A DNA stretch of 64,000 nt, from assembly GCA_947685225.1 (NCBI GenBank), contig CANTUV010000051.1, positions 6,324,001 through 6,388,000 of the forward strand, written 5' to 3'. A program made the position numbers and the translations under genes. The notes under the pieces were generated by a model. It was not told where the DNA came from and ran no database searches. It saw only the letters and a program-made list of their open reading frames with translations. Positions 48,985 to 59,590 of this stretch are shown here, one piece after another. Position 1 is the stretch's first letter. Every line of letters starts with the position of its first letter. Source of the stretch: Garcia nutans. Taxonomy: Eukaryota > Streptophyta > Magnoliopsida > Malpighiales > Euphorbiaceae.

Positions 48985-51980
48985 TGTAATATCCTAAATT
49001 TTTAAAACTTCTTAATTTTTAGAAATTTGATAAAATAAATTATAATTTAAGTAAATTAATTAAATTAATAATTTTAAATAAAAAATGAAGAATTTTTAAA
49101 TGAAAAGTGAATTACATATGTGATATATATACAAAATATATATAACATATACAAAGTCAAATTTTTAAAAGTTAAAGTCAAAGTCCAATGACATTTTTGT
49201 AAATAAACTTTAAAAAATTAAAATTATTAAAATTGTTCAAAAATAATTTATTTTAAATGGAAGATGAATTTTTAGATATTTAAATAAATAAATATAAAAT
49301 TATTAAATAATATATATGGCTATAAATAAAAGTGAATAGAAAGAGAAAATTAAATTATTTTTTTCATTTTCTTCTTCTTCCACTCTAGCCAAACCTCCAT
49401 TGAAGAAAGCCAAGATTTTTTGCTTCTTCCATGCTCTATTAATTGAAAATTTTCAAGTATTCAAAGTAGATTTCTGGTGATTTTTACCAAATTTAGTAAG
49501 TTTTCAACCTCTTTTCTTGAAATTTCATGGAAGATTGAATATGTGTGTTTTGGGTATGTGAAGTAGTATGATTTAATTATTTATTTTGGATTGAATAAAG
49601 TTATTTTAAGTGATTAACAGTGATCTTAAGATTGGATTGAAGAATTGGTTGAGTTTGGATAATGATGGGTTAAAAGAGAGAATTTAAAGTTATGAACTTT
49701 TAGGGTTTGAGAAATCATAGTTTTTAATTATGCAAATTGATTCTAAATGAGTTATTTTGATGCATAAATAAGTATTTTAATGTCAAATATTGGATTTGGT
49801 TGAGTTTAATTAGAGTTTGAGAATGGAAGTGGTGATTTAGGATTTTGAAAAAGTAATTTTTTAAAGTTATTGAATTGTTTGATTTTATTGATTAAAGCAT
49901 GTTCTTTAGTGATAAAAGTGATGAATATAAGTTTGAAATGATCAATGCATTGAGTTGGAATGAAAAACCTTTAATGAGGGAAGGTTATGCCATTTTAAAA
50001 TTTTGGTTATAAATATATGTTTTTGTAATGTAATTGGTTTAAACATGTTAAAATATATTTTTAATGATATAAATAAACTTAAAATACCAAATTGAATAGC
50101 CTAATATGTTATTTCAAAGTTAAAGTGATGTTAGCCTTAACTTTGGGATTGTTATTTGAACGATGTTTAATAATGATTTAAGATTGAAAATGCCTTGGAA
50201 TGTGATAATAAATGATTATTTATGACCACATTTGGTTTAAGCATTGTGGAGAGTTGATTTTTTCAATCCAAGTGTTGAAGTGTAGATTGGAAGAGAAGGT
50301 TGGAGGTGGTGTTAAGCTTGCTTTTGGTTGTCATTTGAGGTGAGTACAAACTTTGGATGAACTGCATTACATTGGGCCTAACATATTTTGAATTAAAAAA
50401 AGTGTTAAGCTACTTGATATATGAAACATGTATGAATAATGTGCTATCACATGTGTAATGTCATATATGTATTAAATGCATTGTGAAAAGCTATAGTTAA
50501 TGGCTAAATTATGTAAAATGTGAAACATGTGTACTATGTAAAAATAACCTAAAGTGTTTGGGTAATGCTATTTGTTATACATGCATTAAGGGCATTGTTA
50601 AAAAGCCATTGGTAATGGCTAAAGTGTATAAAATGTGAATCATATGTGAATTGTGTGAAATTACCCAAAATATTTGGGTAATGAGTTTTAAGATAAAATG
50701 TAATGCAGTGTGATGATATGATGAAATGTGATAAATTGATTTTTCTATAAATGAGAAAAATGAGAAAAGTGAGAAAAAAAAATAAAAAAATAAGACAATG
50801 TGCCTAATAGATAATGAAAAATGAGGCAATGTACGTAGCTTGATTATGAAAAAATAAGAAAGAAATTAATAATGAGAAATGTGAAATAATTGTGTACATA
50901 GTATATTATTCAATTTTCAGAGTTTTGTGTTTGGTGGCATGCCTGTAAGTTTATCCTCATTATTTGCCTTCGGGACTAGCTTTTGAGCAACTATTTGATT
51001 TCCCTTAGGGTTAGAAGTTGGATGTTACTTGCTTTCGGGCTAAATGTTAGGCATCACTATAATTTGCCTTCAGGCTAGACGCTGGGCTTCACTTGCCTTC
51101 GGGCTAAACACTAGGTGTTAATATGAACTAAAACAGTAACTCTGGAATTTGAATAGCATATTAGATCATTTGGGCCTATGCTTGTGTTTGTTTTTATTTT
51201 AATTGTGAATTGTGAAACAATTGAGAAATATGTTAAAATGAAATATATGAGATATGATATCCATATGCATTGTGCATTAGTATTGTATTTGATTTTTATT
51301 GTTATCAAAATTTATACCGCTAAGCTTTTAGCTTAGCGCGATTGAAATTCATCTCGCAGGTGACATGGTTGATCTGGTAGATTCGGAGAGTTCGTCTAGA
51401 TTAGGTCGGATCTAGCTTTGAGATTGCATGAGTTGATTTTGTTGCTTCTTCGAGATCAGTGCCAATTGCCAGCATGTATATATTTTATATTATCGTATAT
51501 GTTGATATTATATATATTATATTATGTTTTGAGGTATATATATTGTAAATTATAAATAATAGGTTAAAATTTTATAATGTGGATTTTGTATATGCTTTTG
51601 GATAAACATATATTAATATGTATAAATGTATTGTGAAATTTGGAAAAATGGGGAGTATGGGTGAAATGGTGATTTGATATTATTTGGGAGTGTTATCTTA
51701 TACAGGTTATGATTTTATTGAATTTGAGAATGTTCAAATTACAGATAAAACTCTGACAATTTTTTTTTAAAAAATTTATGAAAAATACTTATTTTAGAAC
51801 CTATGATTTATAATAATATTTTATTTGATATTTAAATATATATTTTAAATTATTTAAGATTTTAAATTTGATAGGTGAAAATTTTATTAAATCGGCCTGT
51901 GATATTTTTGTACCGTTTATGCATATTTTATATATATTAAGTATATATATTGTATGTATATAGGGTTTAAGGGTATTACA
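48985..51980 (+). repeat. RT-B 3' LTR
   Basis: Direct repeat of 41156-44149 with scattered substitutions and small indels. The short tandem array is at about 50965-51120. Confidence 0.95.
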
Positions 51981-52569
51981 ATCTAATTCAAATTTTTTTA
52001 CATTTTTTTATCTAGAAATAATTTAAAGTTTTTTTAAAAAGTGAATTATATATGCAAATAATCTATTTTTTCATTTTTTTTACGTTTGAATAATCTAAAT
52101 TTTTTCAAATAATTTAAAACTTTCGTTTTTATTAAAGTTTAATTATTAATTATTTAAGAGAATTAATCAATTAAATCTAAAAATTAATTACCAATTATTT
52201 AATTATTATTTTCATTTTATATTAGAATTATTCAAATGTAAAAAAATAAAAGAATTTATATTATTTACAAATATAATCTACTTTTCAAAAAAAAAAACTT
52301 TAAATTATTATAAAAAATAATTTAAAATTAGGTAATTTTAAAAAATTAAATTTTTTAATAATATACTCACATTATGCGCCACATCAGCTTTCCGTAAATA
52401 TTTTGAATAGAAAATGGATAGAAGGATGATGATGTAATAAACTTAACTACTTTAGAGATGACAACGTAATAAAATAAAAAATAGAGATAATAATGTGATA
52501 AGGGGTAATTTACCCTACTAATTAATGATTGATATGCTCTCTCTGAGTAAAGCCAACCACTACCCTTTA

Positions 52570-52586
52570 GGGGGGGGGGGGGGGGG
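52570..52586 (+). repeat. 17-base G homopolymer
   Basis: An uninterrupted run of 17 G in AT-rich DNA just after the right end of FB2. It may be real or an assembly or sequencing error. Confidence 0.9.
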
Positions 52587-52880
52587 TGAGGTTCTAATAA
52601 GATCTATAGATCATGATCACAGTTCTTCCTCATACTATAGAGAAGTCTCCTTTCTCGAGCCTTTGCTACTCCTTTGAAATATTCATAGAAAACTCTCCTT
52701 TCTCCTAATCGAGGTGCTCGATCCTCAGCTTCTGATCGAGGTATCTCTATATCTATAAACATGCCTCCTATCCATAGCTTGTTGCATGAATCAATGCCTA
52801 GTATGCATTTCTTCCTTGCTGACTTACTTCTATTCTAGGGCTTATCCCACTCTAGTTTTCCCCAAATCTCTTATACAATT

Positions 52881-53053
52881 GTGAGCATTATTGTTTAGAA
52901 TTGTCATGGAGTTGGAAGAGCTATGGCTAGGAGAGCTTTGAAAGATCATATCTCCTCTCATCAGCCTGGCATAATTTTCCTTTTAGAAACAAACATAAGA
53001 AAGATTTTATGGAAACACAGAGAAGGAAATTGTGTTCCCAATTTGGGGAATAT
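52881..53053 (+). pseudogene. L1-type LINE endonuclease, N-terminal part
   Basis: The frame reads V-x-NCHGVGRAMARRALKDHI then QPGIIFLLETNIRK, matching the start of plant L1 AP-endonucleases (usual form SWNCRG...ALRDLV...P.ILFLMET). The Trp before NCHG is a TAG stop. Element C interrupts the reading at 53053; it resumes at 58328 (GNVEGIALWCVDNW-like). The DNA before 52881 may be ORF1 or leader but is not recognised. Confidence 0.65.
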
Positions 53054-53475
53054 TGATAAGTGTATATTGAACTTATATTTTTTTTTATCAGATTTAGCAT
53101 GTAATTGAGTTGAACTAATCTATTCTAAGCTTATTTATGTGCTTTTTATTTCATTATTCTTGAATTAAGCTTAGTTTAAATTAATTTATTGTAAGTGTGT
53201 ATAAACTGATATTTTAGACAGAATGGAAAAGTGGTCTTCATGAAGTCGATAGAGGATATCTCAAGCTTTCCAAAGAAATCTAGTTTGGCAAATTCTGAGT
53301 TTTTTTGGGCTTTCAACTTTAAAGTTGAAATTGAGCTTAAAATACATAAGTAGAATTCTAGTCCGAGCCACTGAGAATAATTTGGCCATAACTTAGGTGT
53401 CTGAAGTCCAAATGAGGCGATTCAAAAGTCTAAAATCATCTACTCTTCTAGGACTACAGAATTTAATATTGATAA
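53054..53475 (+). repeat. Element C left LTR fragment
   Basis: Starts TGATAAGTGTATATTGA and aligns with 56298-56750 of the right LTR. It lacks about 55 bp present in the right copy after 'ggcagaatt'. The homology stops near 53475, where an internal deletion joined it to interior sequence. Confidence 0.75.
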
Positions 53476-53499
53476 ATTCTGAAAAACATTAATTGTATT

Positions 53500-54240
53500 T
53501 GATTCGTTCAATATAAAGAATACACCTAATGGATTGATTCGTGATCATAGTTTACTGTTATTGCATAAGTTTATGTGTCATTTTATATTTGGCAAAAAAA
53601 AGAGTAATAAAGTATCAATTCAAGAATCATTTTTGTTGTATTGTGCTTATAAGAATAAAAAAGTATCTAAAACATATCATATTTTTCAAAGTTTGATGTT
53701 TATTGCTTAATATCCCAAGAGCATCATTGCATTAGGTCATATTATTACTGGATTGACAGTCTATTTTAATATTTTTTATCCTAACAATACCTCAATAGAG
53801 TACATTAGTGGAGAGTCATATTTATTTGACACTTTATGTCGTTCTGCGATTTTGAATGCTAATAGTAATTTAAGAGATCCCATAACAAGAAGGTGTTTCA
53901 AGAATCTAGTTTAAGGAGGTTCTAGTAGTATTGCACGAAGTGATTAACCAGCATATGAAGAAGAGGACAATGAGGAAGAGAAAAGTGATGATGAAGACGG
54001 TGATGATAATGCCAATGATGAGCAAGGATGGCGATAGATTTTAAAGCGGCTCGATAAAATGGGCGAAATAAATAAGCAAAAAAGCTCGCAGCTGAATATT
54101 ATGGAGGCACAACAAAGGCAATATGGAGATCAATTAGAAACCATGAATCACAGACTTATCAACATGAAAAGGAGTCAGACTTATCACAATTACAAGCTAA
54201 TGAAGTTTGTTCCTTCTCCAACTCCGTCACCTCCATCGTA
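53500..54240 (+). pseudogene. Athila/Transposase_32-like retroelement ORF fragment
   Basis: The plus frame reads NGLIRDHSLLLLHKF, IQESFLLYCAYKNKKVS, YPKSIIALGHIITGLTVYF and then an acidic stretch (EEEDNEEEKSDDEDGDD), a Gln/Met-rich helix-like region (MGEINKQKSSQLNIMEAQQ) and PSPTPSPPS before a stop at 54239-54241. Three internal stops are visible. The layout recalls the plant retrotransposon proteins called ATHILA ORF1 or 'putative plant transposon protein', but I recognise it only by style. A purine-rich 'tgtgggaggggag' follows at about 54349. Confidence 0.45.
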
Positions 54241-54896
54241 AGGGAAGCTTCCATCCTTTATATTTTTCTTATTATATTTTTTTCTTGCTATTTGTTGTGT
54301 TCTTGTTTGTTGTTGTATGATTTTCATTGGGGCAATAAAAATTTTAGATGTGGGAGGGGAGTATTTGTTTTATTTTGTTTTGTTATTTTGTTTAATTTAT
54401 CTTTTGTTTCTTTTATTGTTGTTTTGTTTTTGTTTGTGTGAATTTTTCAAATTAAAAAAATAAAGAAAGAAAAAAATAAATAATAATAAAATTCAAAATT
54501 AAAAAAACTAAAAAAATTTCCATTTTTTTATTATTTTTGAAAAAATAATAAAAAGAAATAAAGAAATAAAATTTTTATTATTACTAAGTTTTATTTAAAT
54601 TTTAGTTAGATGTCTTAGTTTATTTAGGATTAAGATTATATCTTTTATTTTGAATTGAATTTCTTATCCTGGTAAACTAAGAGTTTATTTTTAATTAATA
54701 AACTTTAATAATAAGAGTTTAACTAGAATTCTTTTAGTTGAATGATTTTATGATTAGTCTTTATTTCTTCTTTATATAAGGTTAAATTCTTATCACTTTA
54801 ATACATTATTAGCATAGCCTTAGAAGAGAGAGAGATGAATAATAAAGAGAGTTCATATACTTGAGGTTGGAATAGAGATGACATCTGGGATACCGA

Positions 54897-55165
54897 AAAT
54901 CTTTTGTGAATCCATCTGTAGAAACACTTGACCAACCCACTGTCTTCTATGCTTTTAGGTGTACTTATCCTGATATTTATGAATGCACTATGGATTTCGA
55001 TGAGATAGTGGAGAGGAAAAAATTAGATAAAGTATGGGAGAAAGTTGGATCCCAACTTGATTTAATAGTTTTAGATGATATCTCAGGTGAAGATGATGAA
55101 CCTAAGCCATCACCAACAAAGAGGAAGAGAGGTAGGCCATCAAAATTGGAGAAAAAGAAAAGATG
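54897..55165 (+). pseudogene. Unrecognised ORF fragment with AT-hook-like end
   Basis: About 86 codons with no ATG start (the frame opens near 54884 after a stop). It reads VETLDQPTVFYAFRC, a DFDEIVERKKLDKVWEKVGS middle, an acidic 'DDISGEDDEP' and a basic end KRKRGRPSKLEKKKR, where GRP within basic residues is the AT-hook core. It lies inside element C, where no such protein is expected; it could be part of the element, a captured host exon, or chance. A TATA-like 'tttatataagg' and CT/GA-rich leader-like DNA precede it (about 54770-54890). Confidence 0.35.
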
Positions 55166-55199
55166 AAGACCTCTCAAGATCCCTAAGAAAGTTCAGTTC

Positions 55200-55872
55200 A
55201 ATGCAGTAACCATTAAGAAATAAGAGGGAGATGCTTAGAAGTTTATAAATAACTCTTATTATTATTAGTTTGATTTAAATAATATTTCTTTTTAGGTTGT
55301 CTTTTATTTTTTATTCTTATTTAATTTTTATCTTTTTATTTTTAATTGTAGTAGATTAAAATTTTAGTTTTTAATAAATACTAAAACTTGTTTTACTCCT
55401 ATTTGGCAATCTATTTAGTTTTTTATCTCTACTTATTTTTTACTTGTTATTAAGTATGTTAATTATTGTTATTTTATATTTCAACTTGATAATTGAACTC
55501 TTTTAGCTAAATTGAAATAATTTTTATTTATTCTCAATTTAACGCATAGAATGCATAAGGTTATGATCTTGAAAGATTTTATAAATTAAGAACATTTATT
55601 CTTTAAATTATAATTGTTTCTATGCTAAATCATGGTCTTTTGAGTTCATTGTGATGACATAAATTCTTGAGTTAGTTTGTATCACTAAGAAAGTTCATAA
55701 TTTAATTATGTGAGGATATGATATGAGAATTATGTTTAATTAATTAATAAGATTTTTTACAAGATAGTGCATAAAACACACTCGTTTTAGATAATTAAGG
55801 TGGAATGAAGCATAAAATATATCCACTATATATATAAAAAAGAAAGAAAAAATAAAAAAAGAAGAGAATGAA

Positions 55873-55907
<35 letters not shown>

Positions 55908-55933
55908 GATGGAGCAAAAAATGTACCCATTGA

Positions 55934-55981
<48 letters not shown>

Positions 55982-56297
55982 ATAGTTCTTATTGATCATT
56001 AATTATTGTGTAGAGTCGTTACTTAGTAATATTTGCTATATTATTGGATTAATGAAGTTATGATAAATTTTGTATGGCTATGGTTTAATATAAAAGTTTT
56101 TGTTAATCACTCTAATATATAAGTGTACTTAGTTTGTGAAATTAGTTAAGATTATGATTATTTGAAATTTAGTATTTTAAGTTAAGAATAAGTAATTATT
56201 ATTTTTTTTTATTAATTGTGTTTGATTGATTATTGGAATTTGACTTAATAATGTTAATTTGCTTGAGTACAAACAAAAGTTCAAGTGTAGGAGAATT
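55200..56297 (+). other. Element C non-coding interior
   Basis: AT-rich interior with (AAT)n arrays at about 55871-55907 and 55936-55981. The last part (about 56255-56297) has 'cttgagtacaaacaaaag' followed by the polypurine-like tract, which in related elements marks the end of the coding region. Confidence 0.55.
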
Positions 56298-58322
56298 TAA
56301 TAAGTACATATTGACTTTATATTTTCTATCAGATTTAGCATGTAATTGAGTTGAATTAATCTATTCTAAATTTATTTATGCGCTTTTATTTCATTATTAT
56401 TAAATTAAGCTTAGTTTAAATTAATTTCTTGTAAGTGTATGTAAATTGAAATTTTAGGCAGAATTGGACCTTCAGAGCTTCAAGTAAAATTTTGGTGGTG
56501 ATAAATTACAAGAATTGAAAAGTGGTCTTCATGAAATCGATAGAGGATAGATTTTCAAAGAGGTCTAGTTCGTCAAATTTCGTGTTCGTTTGGGCTTCTA
56601 ACTTTAAAGTCGAAATTGGACTTAAAATACAGAAGCAGAAATTCAATCCAAGCCATTGAGAGTAATTGGGCCATAAATTGGGCGTATGAAGTCCGAATGA
56701 GGTAATTCAAAAGCCTAAAATTATTTAATCTTCTGAGGCTATAATTTTACCGAATGAGTTAATTCAAGATAAGGCTTCTATCTAATAAAAAATTGGCTGG
56801 CAATTTTGAATTTAAATTTTGAATAGAAATTGAGTAGGAGTATGAGTCTAGTTGGAGGTAGTTGGGTGATTCAACTTGAAGAGGACATGAACAGTAACAG
56901 GTGGCAGAGATCCTAGGGAACTTTCTACTAGAATTTTTCATTTTTTTAAGAGTTGATTAGTTTTTCCATTATTGGATTCAAAAAGGAAGAAGAAGATTGT
57001 ACCGAAGAAGGATTTCGTCATTTCTACAAGATTCTTCATCCTTTGAGTTTGAACTCTCTATTCGGCTTAGATTTTCAATTTTATATTTTATTTAATGCTT
57101 TTGTTCTTTTATTGATTTGAATATTGGAATTATGGATTTCATGTTTGGTTTCTTAATTTCTATAGTTTTTATGTTTAATTTAGTTGTGAGCAGCAAACCT
57201 CCTAAGTGAGATTAGGTAGATTTAGGATTGTGAAAAATGGATATTGATTAATTTGATTACTATTATTTTTTAAAATTGAAGTTTTATTGATTTTGTTCTT
57301 AGTGCTTATGATTGATTGACCACCAATTACATGTTCAATTAAAATTATATGTTAAGTGAAAGCTAGGTATGATTTTCGATTAAGGAATCAACAACTTAAG
57401 AAAATTCTATTTAGAGATAAAAGAATAATCTTAAGACCAACTTAGTTCCTTTGAGCTTGATAGGTTGTAGAAATTTATTGTTCATAAAAATAGAATTTAT
57501 AAATTACATTAATCATTAATTTTTTTTTCTTGAGAAAGAGGAAGATTAAAATTTAAGAAATTAGTAACTTTGATTCAAGAAATATTTGAATTAGTTTGAA
57601 AAGTTATTTTTACCTCTTTGAAATAATTCTAATGAAACATAATCCTGCTTGATTATCTTAATTATTTGAATTTAGAAATTTGAATTTTTATTTTAAGTTT
57701 GAATTAGTAGATAATTATCTTAGTTTAATGTAATTTCGAATTTGAATTTAATTTTGAATTTTAAATCAAAAGATTATTAATTAATACTTTTTAAACAAAT
57801 TATGGCATTCAATTAATTACTTGAGCATCAGTACCACCAGATGAAATCTCCTGCACATCAGGATGTTTCACTGGTCCCTACTCAGAATGGGATTCAGCAC
57901 ACACGAGGTAAGCTCTTCATTTAAAATTCTACTATCTTGAAAAAATATTATTGTTCAAAAAAATGTGTTGATATCTCAATAAATTGGAATCCATCAACTT
58001 ATCACGGTCACTGTCCCATGTTCAATATTTAGACATCTAGCGATCTTATATATGCATGTATAAAAAAGGCAAGTTTTCTGCCATTTCTTTGAGTTTTTTT
58101 TTTCCATTTAAGGTAGTGGTTAGTCGTTAATTTGTTAGCATTTTGCAAATAGGTTTCTGATGCCTTTTCTATTTAAGGTTTTAACATCAAATAATAGTTA
58201 AATTGAATTATAGTTAGTCAAATTACTCATTCTCTGTGAGATCGACCTTTACTTTCCTTTTATTACTTATTACGAGCCGTGCACTTGCGGCTAGAATCGA
58301 TATACACACAAATCGATCAACA
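56298..58322 (+). repeat. Element C right LTR
   Basis: Starts TAATAAGTAC (TG mutated to TA) and ends GATCAACA. Its last 120 bp (TGTGAGATCGACC, GCACTTGCGG) are typical of gypsy-type LTR ends. An internal block at about 57820-58195 looks unlike LTR DNA and may be an insertion. Confidence 0.7.
57828..57916 (+). other. Exon-like block inside the element C LTR
   Basis: A GC-richer, fully open stretch (reading EHQYHQMKSPAHQDVSLV and onwards) is bounded by a possible acceptor (ACTTGAG|CATC) and a good donor (CACGAG|GTAAGC). The surrounding LTR is AT-rich and shows no similar feature. No family is recognised, and the missing left-LTR counterpart prevents direct comparison. Confidence 0.3.
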
Positions 58323-58327
58323 AATAT

Positions 58328-58424
58328 ATGGATGCTCAGGGTAATGTTGAGGGTATTGCTTTGTGGTGCGTGGATAATTGGTAATTAGTCCAAAAGCTAG
58401 ACTGACCCTAATTTCATCCATATC
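58328..58424 (+). pseudogene. L1-type LINE endonuclease, continuation
   Basis: Reads on from 53053 after removal of element C, with GNVEGIALWCVDNW similar to the GGIALWW block of plant L1 endonucleases. A stop follows. The transition to RTE-type sequence lies near 58425. Confidence 0.5.
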
Positions 58425-59590
58425 GATTGACTATGGAAGCAATTTTTTTTATTAGAGATTTAATGAAAATGTACAAGGAGATAAAAAAGGATTTACATAT
58501 GATTTTTATCGATTTGGAGATAGTTTATGATAGAGTCTCTAGAGAAGTATTATAGTGGATCCTAGAGTGTAGAAAGGTATTAATTAGATGTATCTAAGTC
58601 TTATAAAGGATATATACAATGGAGCTCTCACTAACATCCGTACAATTGAAAGGGATACTAAATTTTTTTTTTTTATTTCTATTAGGTTATACCAAGATTC
58701 AACATTGAGTCACTATCTCTTTACCTTGGTCTTGGATGACTTAACAATATATATATATATATATATAGAACAACATCTCATAGTGCAAGATGTTCGCAAA
58801 TGACATTACATTAATATAAGAGATTCAAGTAAGATAAGTGGGAAGTTGGAGTTATGAAGAAATACTTTGGAGTCTAAGAAATTTAATTAAGTTAAAGAGA
58901 GCTAAAACTGGGTTTATGCATTGTAGGTCTAGTAATACAAATACAGAAATAGGTGAAGGTATTTTGTATAGAGTGACAGTACTTTATAGCACTTATTTCA
59001 AATATCTTGGGTCAATTCTTCAAGACGATGGGAGTTATGAAGAAGATGTTAGCCGTAAAATTAAAGTGGGTTGGATAAAATGATATATTGTCACATGAGT
59101 TTTTCGTGACCGAAAAAAGCTAATTAAACTAAAAGGTAAGTTCAAATGTATTGCAATATGACCTACTATGATGTATGATAACAAGTGTTAGGAATTGAAG
59201 CGACAACACATGAGTAAAATGCGTATTTTCGAAATAAGAATGCTAAGATAGTTATATGAACAAACTATAATGGATAGAATCTGTAATGAGCAAATTAGAG
59301 AAAATATAGAGGTAGCTCCTATTAAGAAATAAAATAAAAGAGCAAAGATTTGAGTGATTTGACTATATGAAATGAAGATCTCGTAATGCGTTTATCAAAA
59401 AGATTAAATAAATTAAGATAAATATAATTAGGAGAGATAATGATAAGCCTAAACTAATTTAGATAAAAATGATTCAGAATGATTTTATATCCCTGTATTT
59501 CTCCGAATATATAGTTCATAATAATTCCATGCTGAAAAAGAGAATACATATAGCCGACTATAAATTAACTTGGAATTAAAGTTTAATTGA
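58425..59590 (+). pseudogene. RTE-type LINE reverse transcriptase remnant
   Basis: Reads LTMEAIFFIRDLMKMYKEI, KKDLHMIFIDLEIVYDRVSREVL, ALTNIRTIERDT and LSHYLFTLVLDDLT, in order as in plant RTE/BovB-type reverse transcriptases. The catalytic F/YADD motif reads FAND (about 58791-58805) and a (TA)n tract at 58747-58768 interrupts the frame just before it. Later blocks (GFMHCRSSNTNTEIGEGI, FKYLGSILQDDGSYEEDVS, IKVGWIK) and the C-terminal 'IHIADYKLTW' complete the family order. Stops and shifts abound. Confidence 0.8.

Larger units (their letters stand above)
41156..51980 (+). mobile_element. RT-B: Ty3/Gypsy chromovirus (Tekay/Del-like), decayed
   Basis: A 10.8-kb LTR retrotransposon, plus strand. 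LTRs are 41156-44149 and 48985-51980, starting TGTAATATCC and ending TTACA. A perfect 5-bp duplication ATCTA flanks it (41151-41155 and 51981-51985). The initiator-Met primer site and polypurine tract are present. Gag, protease, RT, RNase H, integrase and a chromodomain-like tail follow in Ty3/Gypsy order. Many stops and lost catalytic residues show long inactivity, and the LTRs look roughly 90% alike by eye, so it seems older than RT-A. Confidence 0.95.
40881..52515. mobile_element. FB2: MULE-like foldback element split by RT-B
   Basis: The 9-bp duplication TACTAATTA flanks the two halves (40872-40880 and 52516-52524). The inner ends pair as GGGTAAATTA and TAATTTACCC, with further arm homology. 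A 9-bp duplication is characteristic of Mutator-like elements. The original element (about 805 bp) is 40881-41155 plus 51986-52515, with RT-B and its target copy in between. Its inner sequence shares two blocks, in the same order, with FB1 (about 34295-34345 and 34455-34500). It is non-coding. Confidence 0.7.
53054..58322 (+). mobile_element. Element C: deletion derivative of a large LTR element
   Basis: The left LTR fragment (53054-about 53475) matches the start of a 2025-bp right LTR (56298-58322). The 5-bp duplication AATAT flanks it (53049-53053 and 58323-58327). A tract AAGTGTAGGAGAATT precedes the right LTR. The rest of the left LTR and all of gag-pol are missing. The LTR end (TGTGAGATCG...GTGCACTTGCGG...) and retained frame resemble Athila-like or Transposase_32-bearing elements. 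Divergence between LTRs looks higher than in RT-A or RT-B. Confidence 0.75.

Noticed and set aside
55795..55983. Tyr-rich minus-strand open frame
   Set aside because: It is the translation of (AAT)n microsatellites.
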